Origin: Tabrizicola sp.
Lineage (GTDB): Bacteria > Pseudomonadota > Alphaproteobacteria > Rhodobacterales > Rhodobacteraceae
DNA: 64,000 bases
Reading direction: 5' to 3'
NCBI RefSeq assembly: GCF_016792905.1
Contig: NZ_JAEULP010000071.1
Coordinates: 1-64,000, forward strand
Made by a program: the position numbers and the translations under genes
The notes under the pieces: model-generated
What the model saw: the letters and a program-made list of their open reading frames with translations, nothing else
Told to the model about the DNA's origin: nothing
The model's database searches: none
In this document: positions 1 to 9,700 of the stretch, in pieces
Position numbering within the stretch: the stretch's first letter is position 1
Layout of the letters: the number at the start of each line of letters is the position of its first letter

Positions 1-1146
1 GCCGAGCACCAGGTTCGCATCTGTCGTGGTGGGCTTCTCGCCGCCCTGGTCATAGCTTGCCGGGCCGGGTTCCGAGCCCGCCGACTGTGGCCCCATCTGC
101 ATCAGGCCCATGCTGTCGATCCAGCCGATCGAGCCGCCGCCCGCGCCCAGCGTTTCCACCTGGATCATCGGGATGCCGATCCGGTAGCGCAGGAAGTCGA
201 TGTTCTTCGACACGTTCGCCCGCCCGTCGCGGGTCAGGGTGATGTCGAAGGAGGTGCCGCCCATGTCGACGGTGATGATGTCCTTCATGCCCCAGGGCTC
301 GCCCAGCCAGAGTGCGGCCTGCGGCGCCGAGGCGGGGCCGGAGTTGATGGCATAGACCGACTGGTCGCTGACGACATGACCCAGCGCCAGCCCACCATTC
401 GACTGGAAGTAGCGCACCGGATGCCGCGCGCCGAGCGACTGGAAATAGGCATCCACCGCCTCGACATAGCGCTGCAGGATCGGGGCGAGGTAGGCATTGA
501 CGATGGCGGTCGAGGTGCGGGTGTATTCGCGCACCTGCGGGTAGAGCTGGCTGCCCACCGTCAGGCGGACATGCGGCATCATCTCGCGCACGATCTCTGC
601 CGCGCGGGCCTCGTGTTCGGGGTGCAGCACCGACCAGACGAAGCTGATGGCCACCGACTCCACGCCTTCGCGGAGGAAGTGACGGCAGGCGTCGCGGACG
701 TCGTCCTCGTTCAGAGGCGTGTGGACGGCGCCGGTGGACAGCACCCGTTCGGCGACGCCGCGCCGCAGGTAGCGCGGCACAAGCATGGTCGCGGGCGGGT
801 ATTCGGGATCGTAGCGATAGCCGTCCTCCTTGTGGCCCAGGCGGATTTCGATGCTGTCCTCGTGGCCGCGCGTCGCGATCAGGCCGGTCCTCGCCCCGTT
901 GTGGGTGATCAGCGCGTTCAGCCCCACCGTGGTGCCGTTGATGCACAGGTCGGCGTTCGAGACGATCTGGTGCGGTGAGAGGCCCGTTTCCTCTTCGATC
1001 AGGCGCAGGCCGTTGCGGATGGCGGCTGTGGGGTCGTTCGGCGTGGAGAGTGCCTTGAAGATGCGGACGCCCCCCTTCCGGTCGGCCAGGATGAAGTCGG
1101 TGAAGGTGCCGCCGGCGTCGATGCCAAGACGATACTGGTTCTGCAT
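1..1146 (-). CDS. hyuA: Hydantoinase/oxoprolinase subunit A (HyuA), 3' end cut by window edge
   Basis: The reverse-strand frame starts at ATG 1146 and stays open for 382 codons to the window edge, so the C-terminal half is outside. Residues 8-17 read GIDAGGTFTD, the ATP-binding phosphate loop of the actin-like hydantoinase A/oxoprolinase fold. Further family signatures follow: NGTTVGLNALI, then VDMGGTSFDI near residue 295, then GAGGGSIGWID. The family cleaves cyclic amides such as 5-oxoproline or N-methylhydantoin with ATP, together with a B subunit. The B subunit lies 87 bp upstream on the same strand, so the two probably form an operon in the order B-A. The substrate cannot be read from sequence. 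The family call is firm; the symbol is generic. Confidence 0.9.
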   Translation of the reverse strand, partial: MQNQYRLGIDAGGTFTDFILADRKGGVRIFKALSTPNDPTAAIRNGLRLIEEETGLSPHQIVSNADLCINGTTVGLNALITHNGARTGLIATRGHEDSIEIRLGHKEDGYRYDPEYPPATMLVPRYLRRGVAERVLSTGAVHTPLNEDDVRDACRHFLREGVESVAISFVWSVLHPEHEARAAEIVREMMPHVRLTVGSQLYPQVREYTRTSTAIVNAYLAPILQRYVEAVDAYFQSLGARHPVRYFQSNGGLALGHVVSDQSVYAINSGPASAPQAALWLGEPWGMKDIITVDMGGTSFDITLTRDGRANVSKNIDFLRYRIGIPMIQVETLGAGGGSIGWIDSMGLMQMGPQSAGSEPGPASYDQGGEKPTTTDANLVLG

Positions 1147-1180
1147 GTCGTGGGTCCTTTCGGGGTGGCCGGGGTCGCGC

Positions 1181-1210
1181 GGGGGGTGTCGCCCCCCGGG
1201 TTCCCCCGGG
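1181..1210. repeat. GC hairpin between hyuB and hyuA
   Basis: A six-G run (1181-1186), a 5-base loop and a six-C run (1192-1197) form a perfect hairpin. It is followed at once by a second CCCGGG/CCCCCGGG inverted arrangement up to 1210. There is no T-run, so it is unlikely to be a strong intrinsic terminator. It may be a small intergenic palindromic repeat of the kind common in GC-rich alphaproteobacteria, or it may modulate hyuA expression in the hyuB-hyuA transcript. Confidence 0.4.
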
Positions 1211-1233
1211 AAATTCCTGTACGAGGGAAGCGA

Positions 1234-2982
1234 TCAGGCGGCGCGGAGCCGTGCCGTCGCTGCGTGATCGACTTCCAGGCTGTCGCGGTCGGCGATGACG
1301 ACGCCGTAGTCGAGCCGGGCGCCGTCAAGGCTGACAAGGCCATTGCGCACGTCTTCCACGACCTTCTGGATGTCGCGTTGGAACGGGTTGCCGTAGCCGC
1401 CGCCGCCGGGGTTCTTGTTGGCGGCGCGTTCGCCGGGCTGGATCGTCTCGATCACATTGTCGGTGATGATCGTCGTCGCGCCGCCCCGGGTGACTTCCAG
1501 TCGCCCGACCTTCTTCTCCACCATCGTCGATTTCGCCCCGGCGGCGCCCATCGCCGGGATGCGCCGCCCCTCGCCGAAGGTGATCAGCGTCATCGGGCTG
1601 TCCAGCGGCTCCACCTCCCAGCAGGTGCCGGAACCGCCCCGGTTCCTGCCCGCCCCGCCGGAATCCTCCATCAGCGAATAGCGGTGGATGATGATCGGAT
1701 AGCTGTGTTCCAGCATCTCGATGTCACCGCTCGTCAGTGCGCCGAAGCAGCATTCCGGCCCGACCGCATGCCAGCCGTCGGCCTGCGACGTGGCCCCCGC
1801 GCCCGAGATGATCGAGGCCAGCACCATCGTCACATATTCCTCGTCATGCCGCTTGTCCCACCCCGCGATGTTGCAGCCATTGGCATGTCCCCAGCTGGCC
1901 GAGACCTTGTGTGGCGCGGCCTGCTCGAAGGCCAGGCGCACCGCATCGGTCAGCGTCTCCATGGGCGTGGTGGTGCAGTTCATGTGCGGCGCCGGGGACT
2001 TGGCGTTGCAGAGCGTGCCCTTCGGACCCATGTCGGTGGTCACGCAGCGGTAAAGCCCTTCGTTGTAGGGCGGCGGCAGTTGCGCGAACATCATCAGGCC
2101 AAGGTAGACGCCCGAATGGCTGTTGCCTTCGTAGCTGTTGATGAAATACGGAATCTGCGGCGGCGACTGGATGGCGATGTGGCAGCCGTCGCCCTTGACC
2201 GTCACGGTCGCGGTGATCTCGAAATCGCCATAGCCGTGCCCGGCGTCCTCAAGGATGGCGGTGCCCTGATAGGTTCCGTCCGGCACTTCGGAAATCAGCT
2301 TGCGCATATGCGCCTCGGCCATGTCGAGAAGCTCGGCGATGCAGTCCTGCACCGTCTCCTTGCCGTATTTCTTCATCAGGTTGATCAGGTTGCGCGCCCC
2401 GACCTGGCAGGCACCGATCAGGGCGTTGAAATCGCCCTCCTGGTCGCGACGGGCGCGCATGTTGGTCAAGAGCAGGTTCATCACGTCCTTGCGCGGACGG
2501 CCACGGTCCCACAGCTTGACCGGCGGGATGCGCAGACCTTCGGCGAAGATCTCGGTGGCGTTCGGGTTGTAGCCTGCCGGGACCGGGCCGCCGATATCGG
2601 TGAGATGGCCCTTGCAAACCGTCCAGAACACCAGTTCGCCCTCATGGAACACCGGGTAGTACATGCAGGTGTCGATGATGTGGCTGCCGCCGTAAGCCGG
2701 GTCGTTGTGCAGGATCAGGTCGCCCTCGTGAATGTCGCCCTCGAAGAAGCGCGCCACCGATTTCATCGCGGGGATCAGCGAACCAAGGTGGATCGGGATG
2801 TCCTGGCCCTGGAGGATCATCTCGGGCGTGTGGTTGAAGAGCGCCGTCGAATAGTCATGCGCGAGGTTGAACACCGACGACCGCGCCGTCTGCTCCAGCG
2901 TCAGCGTCATCTCGCGCTGGGTCGTCTCCAGCACGCCGCGCACCACCGACAAGGTGATCGGGTCCACATTGCGTCTTGTCAT
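1234..2982 (-). CDS. hyuB: Hydantoinase/oxoprolinase subunit B (HyuB)
   Basis: A 582-residue protein of the hydantoinase B/oxoprolinase family, the partner of HyuA in ATP-dependent opening of cyclic amides. The start at 2982 (MTRRNVDPITLSVV) is chosen because the family begins with this DPITLEVI-like motif and a GGGGGAGAG ribosome-binding site lies just upstream; the frame is open further but without homology. NDPAYGGSHIIDT and GHLTDIGG are family signatures, and the length is normal. It is transcribed away from the AraC gene at 3282 and sits directly before hyuA. A second, fused HyuA-HyuB copy lies at 6771, so the two systems probably act on different substrates. Confidence 0.92.
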   Translation of the reverse strand: MTRRNVDPITLSVVRGVLETTQREMTLTLEQTARSSVFNLAHDYSTALFNHTPEMILQGQDIPIHLGSLIPAMKSVARFFEGDIHEGDLILHNDPAYGGSHIIDTCMYYPVFHEGELVFWTVCKGHLTDIGGPVPAGYNPNATEIFAEGLRIPPVKLWDRGRPRKDVMNLLLTNMRARRDQEGDFNALIGACQVGARNLINLMKKYGKETVQDCIAELLDMAEAHMRKLISEVPDGTYQGTAILEDAGHGYGDFEITATVTVKGDGCHIAIQSPPQIPYFINSYEGNSHSGVYLGLMMFAQLPPPYNEGLYRCVTTDMGPKGTLCNAKSPAPHMNCTTTPMETLTDAVRLAFEQAAPHKVSASWGHANGCNIAGWDKRHDEEYVTMVLASIISGAGATSQADGWHAVGPECCFGALTSGDIEMLEHSYPIIIHRYSLMEDSGGAGRNRGGSGTCWEVEPLDSPMTLITFGEGRRIPAMGAAGAKSTMVEKKVGRLEVTRGGATTIITDNVIETIQPGERAANKNPGGGGYGNPFQRDIQKVVEDVRNGLVSLDGARLDYGVVIADRDSLEVDHAATARLRAA

Positions 2983-3127
2983 CCTTCGGCTCTCCCCCTT
3001 GGGAAAACCGCCCGGGCCGGGGCTGTCCAAGTCCTCCCTGCGATGCCCGGGCCGTTTTCCAGCCTCTCTCCATGACCGGACTGTGACGCGAATCCCGGCG
3101 GCGATCTTGCACCTCAGGGCGGGAAGA

Positions 3128-3195
3128 TTTGCCGATCCGTGCATGGCGGAGGACGGATTTGTCGGCGGGTGCACAATGGCTTGTCACCGGGCGCA
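3128..3195. promoter_or_regulatory. Three direct repeats, probable AraC-type operator
   Basis: Three 16-base copies lie in the 299-bp divergent region between hyuB and the AraC gene, at 3128-3143, 3158-3173 and 3180-3195. They share TTG.C at the left and G.GCA at the right (first copy TTTGCCGATCCGTGCA). The last two copies are 22 bp apart, about two helical turns, the usual half-site spacing for AraC-family proteins; the first is 30 bp away. Position and spacing suggest the neighbouring regulator binds here to control hyuBA and/or itself. Confidence 0.5.
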
Positions 3196-3281
3196 CCCGG
3201 CCAGGGCCGGGGTCGATAGTTCTTGCCTGACAGCGGCTTCGCGCCTAACGATTCCCCATCGGCGCTTTGGGGAGAGGGCGC

Positions 3282-4241
3282 ATGGAAGTCACCGCGCACA
3301 GCACGGCCCAGACGGCGCCCGGCCAGAGGTCGGCGCACTGGAACCGGGTGATCGCCGATACCTACTTTCCGCTTCACCTGACCTTCCGGGACGCCGCCGA
3401 CTTTTCGGGCCAGCTGGAACAGCGGCAGATGGGCACTGTGTCGCTGTCGCGGCTGGCGACGGAACCCCTGCAGTATGAACGCCGCCCGAGCCATATCTCG
3501 CACACGAGCGAGGAGGAATACCTGATCACCGTGCCGCGCCTGAGCCCGGTCGAATTCCGCCAGATCGGGCGCGAGGTGCGTTGCGACCCGGGCGGCTTCA
3601 TCATCGAGCGCGGGGACGAGCCCTACCGCTTTGCCTATGATGCGCCCAACGAGCTGAGCGTGCTGAAGATCGGCAAGAAGTCTTTGGCCGAGAAGGTGCG
3701 TGATCCCGACCGGTTCTGTGCCCGGATCATCGACGCGCGCAGCGGGCTTCCGGCGCTGTTCACCTCGATGATGCAGCATCTGCATGCGCTGCCCCTGGGC
3801 GAGGGGCGCGCGGCCGAAGTCCTGGGCCGCCAGATGGTCGAGGTGCTGGCGCTGACACTGGACGAGACGGCGGGCGACGACCACCAGGTGCGCAGCTCGG
3901 TCAGGGCAGGCCACCTGCGCCGGGCCGAGCAGGTTGTCCGTCGACACCTGTCCAGCCCCGAGCTTTCGCCCGATTTCGTGGCCGACGCCTGCGGCATCTC
4001 GAAGCGTTACCTGCACGAGCTGTTCGGAGACACCAACCAGACCGTGTCGCAGTTCATCCGCGAGGAACGGCTGACCGCAGCCCGGGACACGATCACCGCA
4101 TCCCCTGCGCTGGCGATGGCCGAGATCGCCTATCGCTTCGGCTTCTGCGACCAGGCCCAGTTCTCGCGGCTCTTCAAGGCCAAGTTCGGCCTGTCGCCAT
4201 CGGACTGGCGCAAGTCGGGGGCCGGGCCCGCAGGCCACTGA
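3282..4241 (+). CDS. AraC-family transcriptional regulator
   Basis: A 319-residue regulator. The N-terminal half resembles the AraC-binding-like domain (PF14525 type); residues from about 215 form the double helix-turn-helix AraC domain, ending in the usual second-helix signature MAEIAYRFGFCDQAQFSRLFKAKFG split over the C-terminus. ATG 3282 is preferred over the in-frame TTG at 3267 because GGAGAGGG sits 5-10 bases before it. It is divergent from hyuB-hyuA, with direct-repeat operator candidates in between, so it probably controls cyclic-amide catabolism. The effector is unknown. Confidence 0.9.
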   Translation: MEVTAHSTAQTAPGQRSAHWNRVIADTYFPLHLTFRDAADFSGQLEQRQMGTVSLSRLATEPLQYERRPSHISHTSEEEYLITVPRLSPVEFRQIGREVRCDPGGFIIERGDEPYRFAYDAPNELSVLKIGKKSLAEKVRDPDRFCARIIDARSGLPALFTSMMQHLHALPLGEGRAAEVLGRQMVEVLALTLDETAGDDHQVRSSVRAGHLRRAEQVVRRHLSSPELSPDFVADACGISKRYLHELFGDTNQTVSQFIREERLTAARDTITASPALAMAEIAYRFGFCDQAQFSRLFKAKFGLSPSDWRKSGAGPAGH

Positions 4242-4693
4242 CAGCCGCGACGGGGACTGCGGCAGGGGTGCGCCAAGGCCGCAGGGTCCAGCGACTGGCC
4301 AGCAGCGGGCGTCAGGTTTCCGCCGCCGCCTTCCTGCGGTCGAGGGTCAAGCGGGCCGCCACCCCCAGCCGCAGGTAGATGGCTTTCATCACCGATAATG
4401 CGGAACAATGGCAAAGGGCATCAGCACCCAATCCGCGCGAGGCTGTCGCAAAGGGTTGGCCGCAAAGCCAGGCACGCATCGAAGGCACCCGCGCTTTTCC
4501 GGGATGTCCAGGTGTGGCGATGTCCTGCCGCAGCCGGGTAGCGATGCCTTGGATTCCCGCGACCCCGGCTGTTCATGGCATCGTGGTTCGCAAGGAGTCG
4601 TTCTGAGGCCTACACCCGACGGCACCGACGTGTATGATTCCAGCCATGCTGCGCTGCACGACGTCAGTTGTGAGCATCGACAGGAGGTGTGTC
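4242..4693. other. Intergenic region, nothing recognised
   Basis: 452 bases between the AraC gene and the M20 amidohydrolase. Short frames on both strands have no recognisable homology. A reverse-strand peptide around 4310-4384 (MKAIYLRLGVAARLTLD) looks like a helix end and could be the scrap of a membrane protein, but this is too short to call. The strong ribosome-binding site of the next gene (CAGGAGGTG) lies at 4680-4688. Confidence 0.5.
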
Positions 4694-5845
4694 ATGCCGG
4701 TCATCAACCGTATCGCGAGCTATGCCGACGACCTGACCGCGTTGCGGCAGGAGTTCCACGAACATCCCGAGATCGGCTTTCAGGAGGTGCGGACCTCGGC
4801 GAAGGTGGCTTCATTGCTTGCAGGCTGGGGCATTGCCGTGACACGCGGGGTCGGCGGCACCGGCGTGGTCGGTGTGCTCGATGGCGCGCGGCCGGGCCGG
4901 ACCATCGGGCTCCGGGCCGACATGGATGCCCTGCCGATGGACGAGGAAACCAACCTTCCCTACCGGTCCAGGACGCCTGGCGTCTTTCATGGCTGCGGCC
5001 ATGACGGCCACATGACAATGCTGCTGGGTGCCGCGCGTTACCTGGCCGAGACGCGGGATTTTGCCGGTCGTGTCGTCTTCATCTTCCAGCCCGCCGAGGA
5101 AGGGTTGGGCGGCGCCCGCGCCATGCTCGCTGATGGCCTGTTCGACCGTTTTCCCTGCGACGAGCTTTACGGGTTGCACAACTCGCCCTACAGCGCCCAT
5201 TCGCAGGTGAGCATCCGGCCCGGAAAGGCGCAGGCGGGGGCGGCCTTCTTCGACATCACCATCGCAGGGCGGGGCAGTCACGGCGCGATGCCGCAGATGT
5301 CGGCCGACCCGATCGCCACCGGCGCGGCACTGGTGGGGGAGTTGCAGCGGATCGTGTCGCGCAACCTCGATCCGACCCATCCGGGCGTCCTGTCGGTGAC
5401 GGAGTTCCATGCCGGCACCGCCTACAACGTCATCCCGGCGCAGGCTGTGCTGCGGGGCACGTTCCGGTTCATGGAGACTGCGGACGGCGACCTGATCGAG
5501 GCACGGCTGCGGCGCATCTGCGCGGGGATGGCGGCGGCGCAGGAGGTGGGGATCGACGTCGAGGTGCGCCGGGTCTTCGACGTGCTGGTCAACGATCCCG
5601 ACCGCGCGCTCGACATCGTTGCCGCGGCGCGCGATGTCGTCGGCGACCGGGCCGCAGCGGATGCCGATCTTACCATGGGATCGGAGGACATGGCCGATCT
5701 CCTGCGCGTCGTTCCGGGAGCCTTCTTCAACCTGGGACATGACGGCGGCGTACCGCTGCACAACCCCGGTTTCCTGTTCGACGACTCGATCCTGCCGGTG
5801 GGGGCAAGCATCTTTGCCCGCATCGTCGAGACCCGCGGCGTTTGA
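4694..5845 (+). CDS. M20-family amidohydrolase (hippurate hydrolase/aminoacylase type)
   Basis: A 383-residue zinc amidohydrolase of peptidase family M20D, which hydrolyses N-acyl or N-aroyl amino acids and related amides. Visible motifs in order: FHEHPEIGFQE near the N-terminus, RADMDALPM around residue 75, HGCGHDGHM around 99-107 and QPAEEG around 132, carrying the expected His, Asp and Glu metal ligands, followed by the small dimerisation domain. The ATG at 4694 has a near-perfect CAGGAGGTG ribosome-binding site; an upstream extension of the frame has none. Placed between two hydantoinase-type loci, it may hydrolyse a linear amide released by ring opening, but this is an inference. Confidence 0.9.
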   Translation: MPVINRIASYADDLTALRQEFHEHPEIGFQEVRTSAKVASLLAGWGIAVTRGVGGTGVVGVLDGARPGRTIGLRADMDALPMDEETNLPYRSRTPGVFHGCGHDGHMTMLLGAARYLAETRDFAGRVVFIFQPAEEGLGGARAMLADGLFDRFPCDELYGLHNSPYSAHSQVSIRPGKAQAGAAFFDITIAGRGSHGAMPQMSADPIATGAALVGELQRIVSRNLDPTHPGVLSVTEFHAGTAYNVIPAQAVLRGTFRFMETADGDLIEARLRRICAGMAAAQEVGIDVEVRRVFDVLVNDPDRALDIVAAARDVVGDRAAADADLTMGSEDMADLLRVVPGAFFNLGHDGGVPLHNPGFLFDDSILPVGASIFARIVETRGV

Positions 5846-6015
5846 CCGCAGGCCAGTCAAGATACTGAAAACATAAGAAGATGCGGCCCCGCCACGGGGC
5901 TGCCACGTCGTGCCGACACGCCGGGCCGGGCGGGTCGAATTCTCTGTTGACAGAATCGCCCGGACGAGAGTAGTTCCATTTCAAGCAACCAGTGATCCAC
6001 TTTACGGAACACCAT

Positions 6016-6774
6016 ATGACAATCCTTCAGAACGCGGCGGATGTGCTCAGACTGTTCGGAACCGGAAGCACCGAACTGACGGTGTCCGAGGTTACGACGC
6101 GCCTTTCCATGCCGAAGGCCAATGCTTCGCGGCTGATGAGAGCGATGCGCGATGCCGGGCTTCTGGAAACGATCGGCGACACGCGGCGGCACCGGCCCGG
6201 TCGGCTGGTGCTGGATCTGGCTGTCGCCTTCAAGCATTCCTCCGGGTTGATCGGCCGCGCCTCGGAAGTGGTCGCCGAAGTGTCGCGCCAGTTCGGCCAT
6301 ACCGGCTATATTTCGTTGCGCGAGGGCCGCGAGGTCACGGGCATCGCCGACTTCCCCGGGACCAACACGCTGCGCGTCATGGGCGCCATCGGCCGCCGCC
6401 TGAAGGCCGAAGCCAGCGCGACCGGCCGGTCGCTGCTGGCCCGGCTGCCCGAGGACGAAGTGCGCGCGCTTTACGCCGGGCAGGACGGAGCGGGCGCCCT
6501 GACGGCGCGCCTGGCCGCGATCCGGGAGCAGGGCTTTGCCTTTTCCAGCCAGGAGGCCACGCCGGGCGTCGATGCCATCGCCATCGCGGTCGCCGACCCG
6601 GCCACCGACGAGGCTGTCAGCCTCTGCATCGTCTATCCGCACGCCGTCGTGGACCTTGAGGACCGCGACAGGATGCTCGCCGCGCTCGCGGCTGGCGCCA
6701 CCCGCATCGCACATGACCTGGGCGACACTGCCTTCGTCGAACCCAGCTTCTCACAGAAGGGAATTTTCGCATGA
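6016..6774 (+). CDS. IclR-family transcriptional regulator
   Basis: A 252-residue protein with an N-terminal winged helix-turn-helix (about residues 1-65; LTVSEVTTRLSMPKANASRL) and a C-terminal IclR effector-binding domain. An in-frame GTG at 5992 is an alternative start; both have weak ribosome-binding sites. Its stop overlaps the start of the fused HyuA-HyuB gene (ATGA at 6771-6774), so regulator and enzyme are translationally coupled and the regulator most likely controls that operon. IclR proteins often sense small carboxylic acids; the ligand here is unknown. Confidence 0.9.
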   Translation: MTILQNAADVLRLFGTGSTELTVSEVTTRLSMPKANASRLMRAMRDAGLLETIGDTRRHRPGRLVLDLAVAFKHSSGLIGRASEVVAEVSRQFGHTGYISLREGREVTGIADFPGTNTLRVMGAIGRRLKAEASATGRSLLARLPEDEVRALYAGQDGAGALTARLAAIREQGFAFSSQEATPGVDAIAIAVADPATDEAVSLCIVYPHAVVDLEDRDRMLAALAAGATRIAHDLGDTAFVEPSFSQKGIFA

Positions 6775-9700
6775 CCGGACCTGAACCCCGCTGGCGCGTA
6801 GGCTTCGACATTGGCGGGACATTCACCGACTTTGTCCTCTACGACGGCAAGACCGCCTCGGTCACGCTGCACAAGCGGCTGACGACCCCGCACGACCCTT
6901 CGGAGGCCGCGCTGAAGGGGCTGGAAGAAATCCTCGAAATGCGCGGCGTCAGCCATGCCGACCTGTCGGAGATTGTCCACGGCACCACGCTTGTCACCAA
7001 TGCGGTGATCGAGCGGAAGGGCGCGCCGGTCGGTCTGATCACGACGCGGGGCTTCCGCGACATCCTCGAAATGGGGACCGAGCAGCGCTATGACATCTAT
7101 GACCTTTACGTCGCCTTCCCGGAACCGATCGTCAGCCGCGAGCTGCGGCTGGAGGTCGACGAGCGCGTGACTGCCGCGGGCGATGTGGTGACCCCGCTGG
7201 ACGAGGCGGCGGTTCTGGCTTCGGCACGGGCGCTGGTGGCGCAGGGCTGCGAGGCCATCGCCATCGCCTTCATGCATTCCTACGCCAATACCGTCCATGA
7301 ACGCCGCGCCGCCGAGATCGTGCGCGGGGCCTTCCCCGATCTCGCAATTTCGATTTCCAGCGATGTCGTTGCCGAGATGGGCGAATACCAGCGCATTGTC
7401 ACCACCTGCGCCAATGCCTTCGTGCAGCCGCTGATGCACCGTTACCTGACCCGGCTGGAGCTGGCGCTGAGCGCGAAAGGCTTCGCCGGTCCCTTGCGGC
7501 TGATGCATTCGGCGGGAGGCCTCGTCTCGCTGGAAACCGCGCGCGATTTCCCGATCCGGCTCCTGGAAAGCGGACCGGCGGGCGGCGGGCTGGCCACCGC
7601 GCTTTTCGCCGAGGAAGCGGGTCTGAAGGACGTGATTTCCTTCGACATGGGCGGCACCACGGCCAAGGCCTGCATGATCGAGGAGGGCCGCGCCGAAGTG
7701 GCCCCGATGATGGAGGCGGCGCGGGTGCATCGCTTCACCAAGGGCTCGGGCCTGCCGATCAAGGCGCCGGTGATCGAGATGATCGAGATCGGCGCGGGCG
7801 GCGGGTCGATTGCCGCCATCGACGAGGTAGGCCTCTTGAAGGTCGGCCCGCATTCGGCGGGGTCCGATCCCGGCCCGGCCTGCTATGGTCTTGGCGGCAC
7901 TGCGCCGACCGTGACCGACGCGAACCTGGTGCTCGGCTACTACGATCCGGGCTTCTTCCTGGGCGGGCGCATGACGCTTGACCTTGCGGCGGCGCGGGGC
8001 GCGATTGCCCGGGTGGCCGACCCGCTGGGCCTGACGGTCGAGGCGGCGGCGCTTGGCATCCACAAGGTCGTCGTCGAAAGCATGGCCTCGGCCGCGCGTG
8101 TGCATCTGGTGGAACGCGGCAAGGACCCGCGCGACTATGCGATGGTGGGCTTCGGCGGTGCAGGTCCTGCCCATGCCGTCGACGTCGCCCGGGTGATGGG
8201 TGTCCGCTCGGTGCTGATCCCGCCGGCCTCCGGTGCCGCTTCGGCGCTTGGCTTCCTGGCCGCGCCCCTGTCGTTCGAGGGAGTGCGTTCGCATCGGGTG
8301 GAACTTGTGGCCGGTTTCGACGCTTCGGCAGTGAACACGCTTCTGCGCGTGCTTGAGGAAGAGGGCCTGCGCCATCTGGAACGCGCCGGAATCGCGCGGG
8401 GCGAGGCCGTCGTCGAGCGCAGCGCGGACATGCGGCTGGTCGGGCAGATGCACGACATTTCGGTGCCGCTGCCGGGCAACGATCTGGCGGAGACCGACCT
8501 GCCGGACATCCGCGCCGCCTTCGTGCGCGCCTATTCCGCCCGCTTCGCCGACCCGTTCGCGGGTGCGCGGTTCGAAGCGGTGAACTTCCGCGTCCGCGTC
8601 GCCGGACCCACGCCGAAACTGGCGCTGACCGGCGCGGCGGGGGGCGGCGATGCGGCGACCAGGATCAAGGGCAAGCGCTGCTGCTGGTTCGAGGACGGCA
8701 GCTTCGAGACCGTCGTCTACGACCGCTACGCGCTGCAATCCGGCGACGAGATCCGGGGCCCGGCGATCATCGAAGAACGCGAGTCGACCACCGTCATCGG
8801 CCCGTCCGACAGCGTGACCATCGACGAAGGGCTGAACATCTGCGTGAAGCTTGGCGCCATCAAGGCGGCCGACGCGCTGATCACCGCCGAGATGTCGCGC
8901 GCCGAGGCGGTGGCGCGCATCCAGTCCGACCCGATCGGGCTGGAAATCATGTGGTCGCGGCTGGTGAACGTGGTCGAGGAGATGTGGCTGACCGTCTGCC
9001 GCACCGCCTTCAGCCTCGTCATCGCCGAGGCGCAGGATTTTGCCTGCGAGCTTCTGGACAAGGACGGCGAGACGCTGGCGCACAGCCCGCGCGCGATGCC
9101 GGTCTTCAACCTGACCCTGCCGCGCGCGGTCAAGGCGCTGCTCAAGGCCTATCCGGCCGAGACGCTGAAGCCCGGCGACGTCCTGATCACCAACGACCCC
9201 TGGCTCTGCGCCGGGCACCTGTTCGACATCGCCATCGTGACGCCGGCCTTCCGCAACGGGCGGCTGGTCGGGCTGATGGGGACGGTCGGCCATGTCTCCG
9301 ACATCGGCGGCACCAAGGACTCGCTCCACGCCCGCGAAATCTACGAGGAGGGCCTGCAAATCCCGCCGATGAAGATCTTCGACGCCGGGGTGCCGAACGA
9401 GACGCTGATCAACATGATCAGCCGTAACGTGCGCAACGGCGAGCAGGTCCTGGGCGACATCTTCTCCTTCGTCGCGGCGAACAAGCTCGGTGCAGAACGG
9501 CTGGACGCCTTCATGCACGACTACGGGATGCACGACCTCAGCGCACTGGCCGAGGTGGTGCAGGGCCTGTCGGAAAAGGCGATGCGCGACGCGATCCGCG
9601 CGCTGCCGGACGGCGACTACCGCTCGACCATCACCAACAACCCGCTGGGCGAGAAGATCACCTATCCCGTGCTGGTGAAGGTCGAGGGCGACAGGATCAC

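Noticed and set aside
1150..3075. A 641-codon plus-strand frame over hyuB and its upstream region
   Set aside because: It is antisense to a clear hydantoinase B gene and has low-complexity composition with no motif.
4310..4384. Remnant of a membrane protein on the minus strand
   Set aside because: The peptide MKAIYLRLGVAARLTLD is too short and has no recognisable family.
5885..5903. Hairpin after the M20 gene as an intrinsic terminator
   Set aside because: The GGCCCCG/CGGGGC stem is not followed by a T-run and the arms are short.
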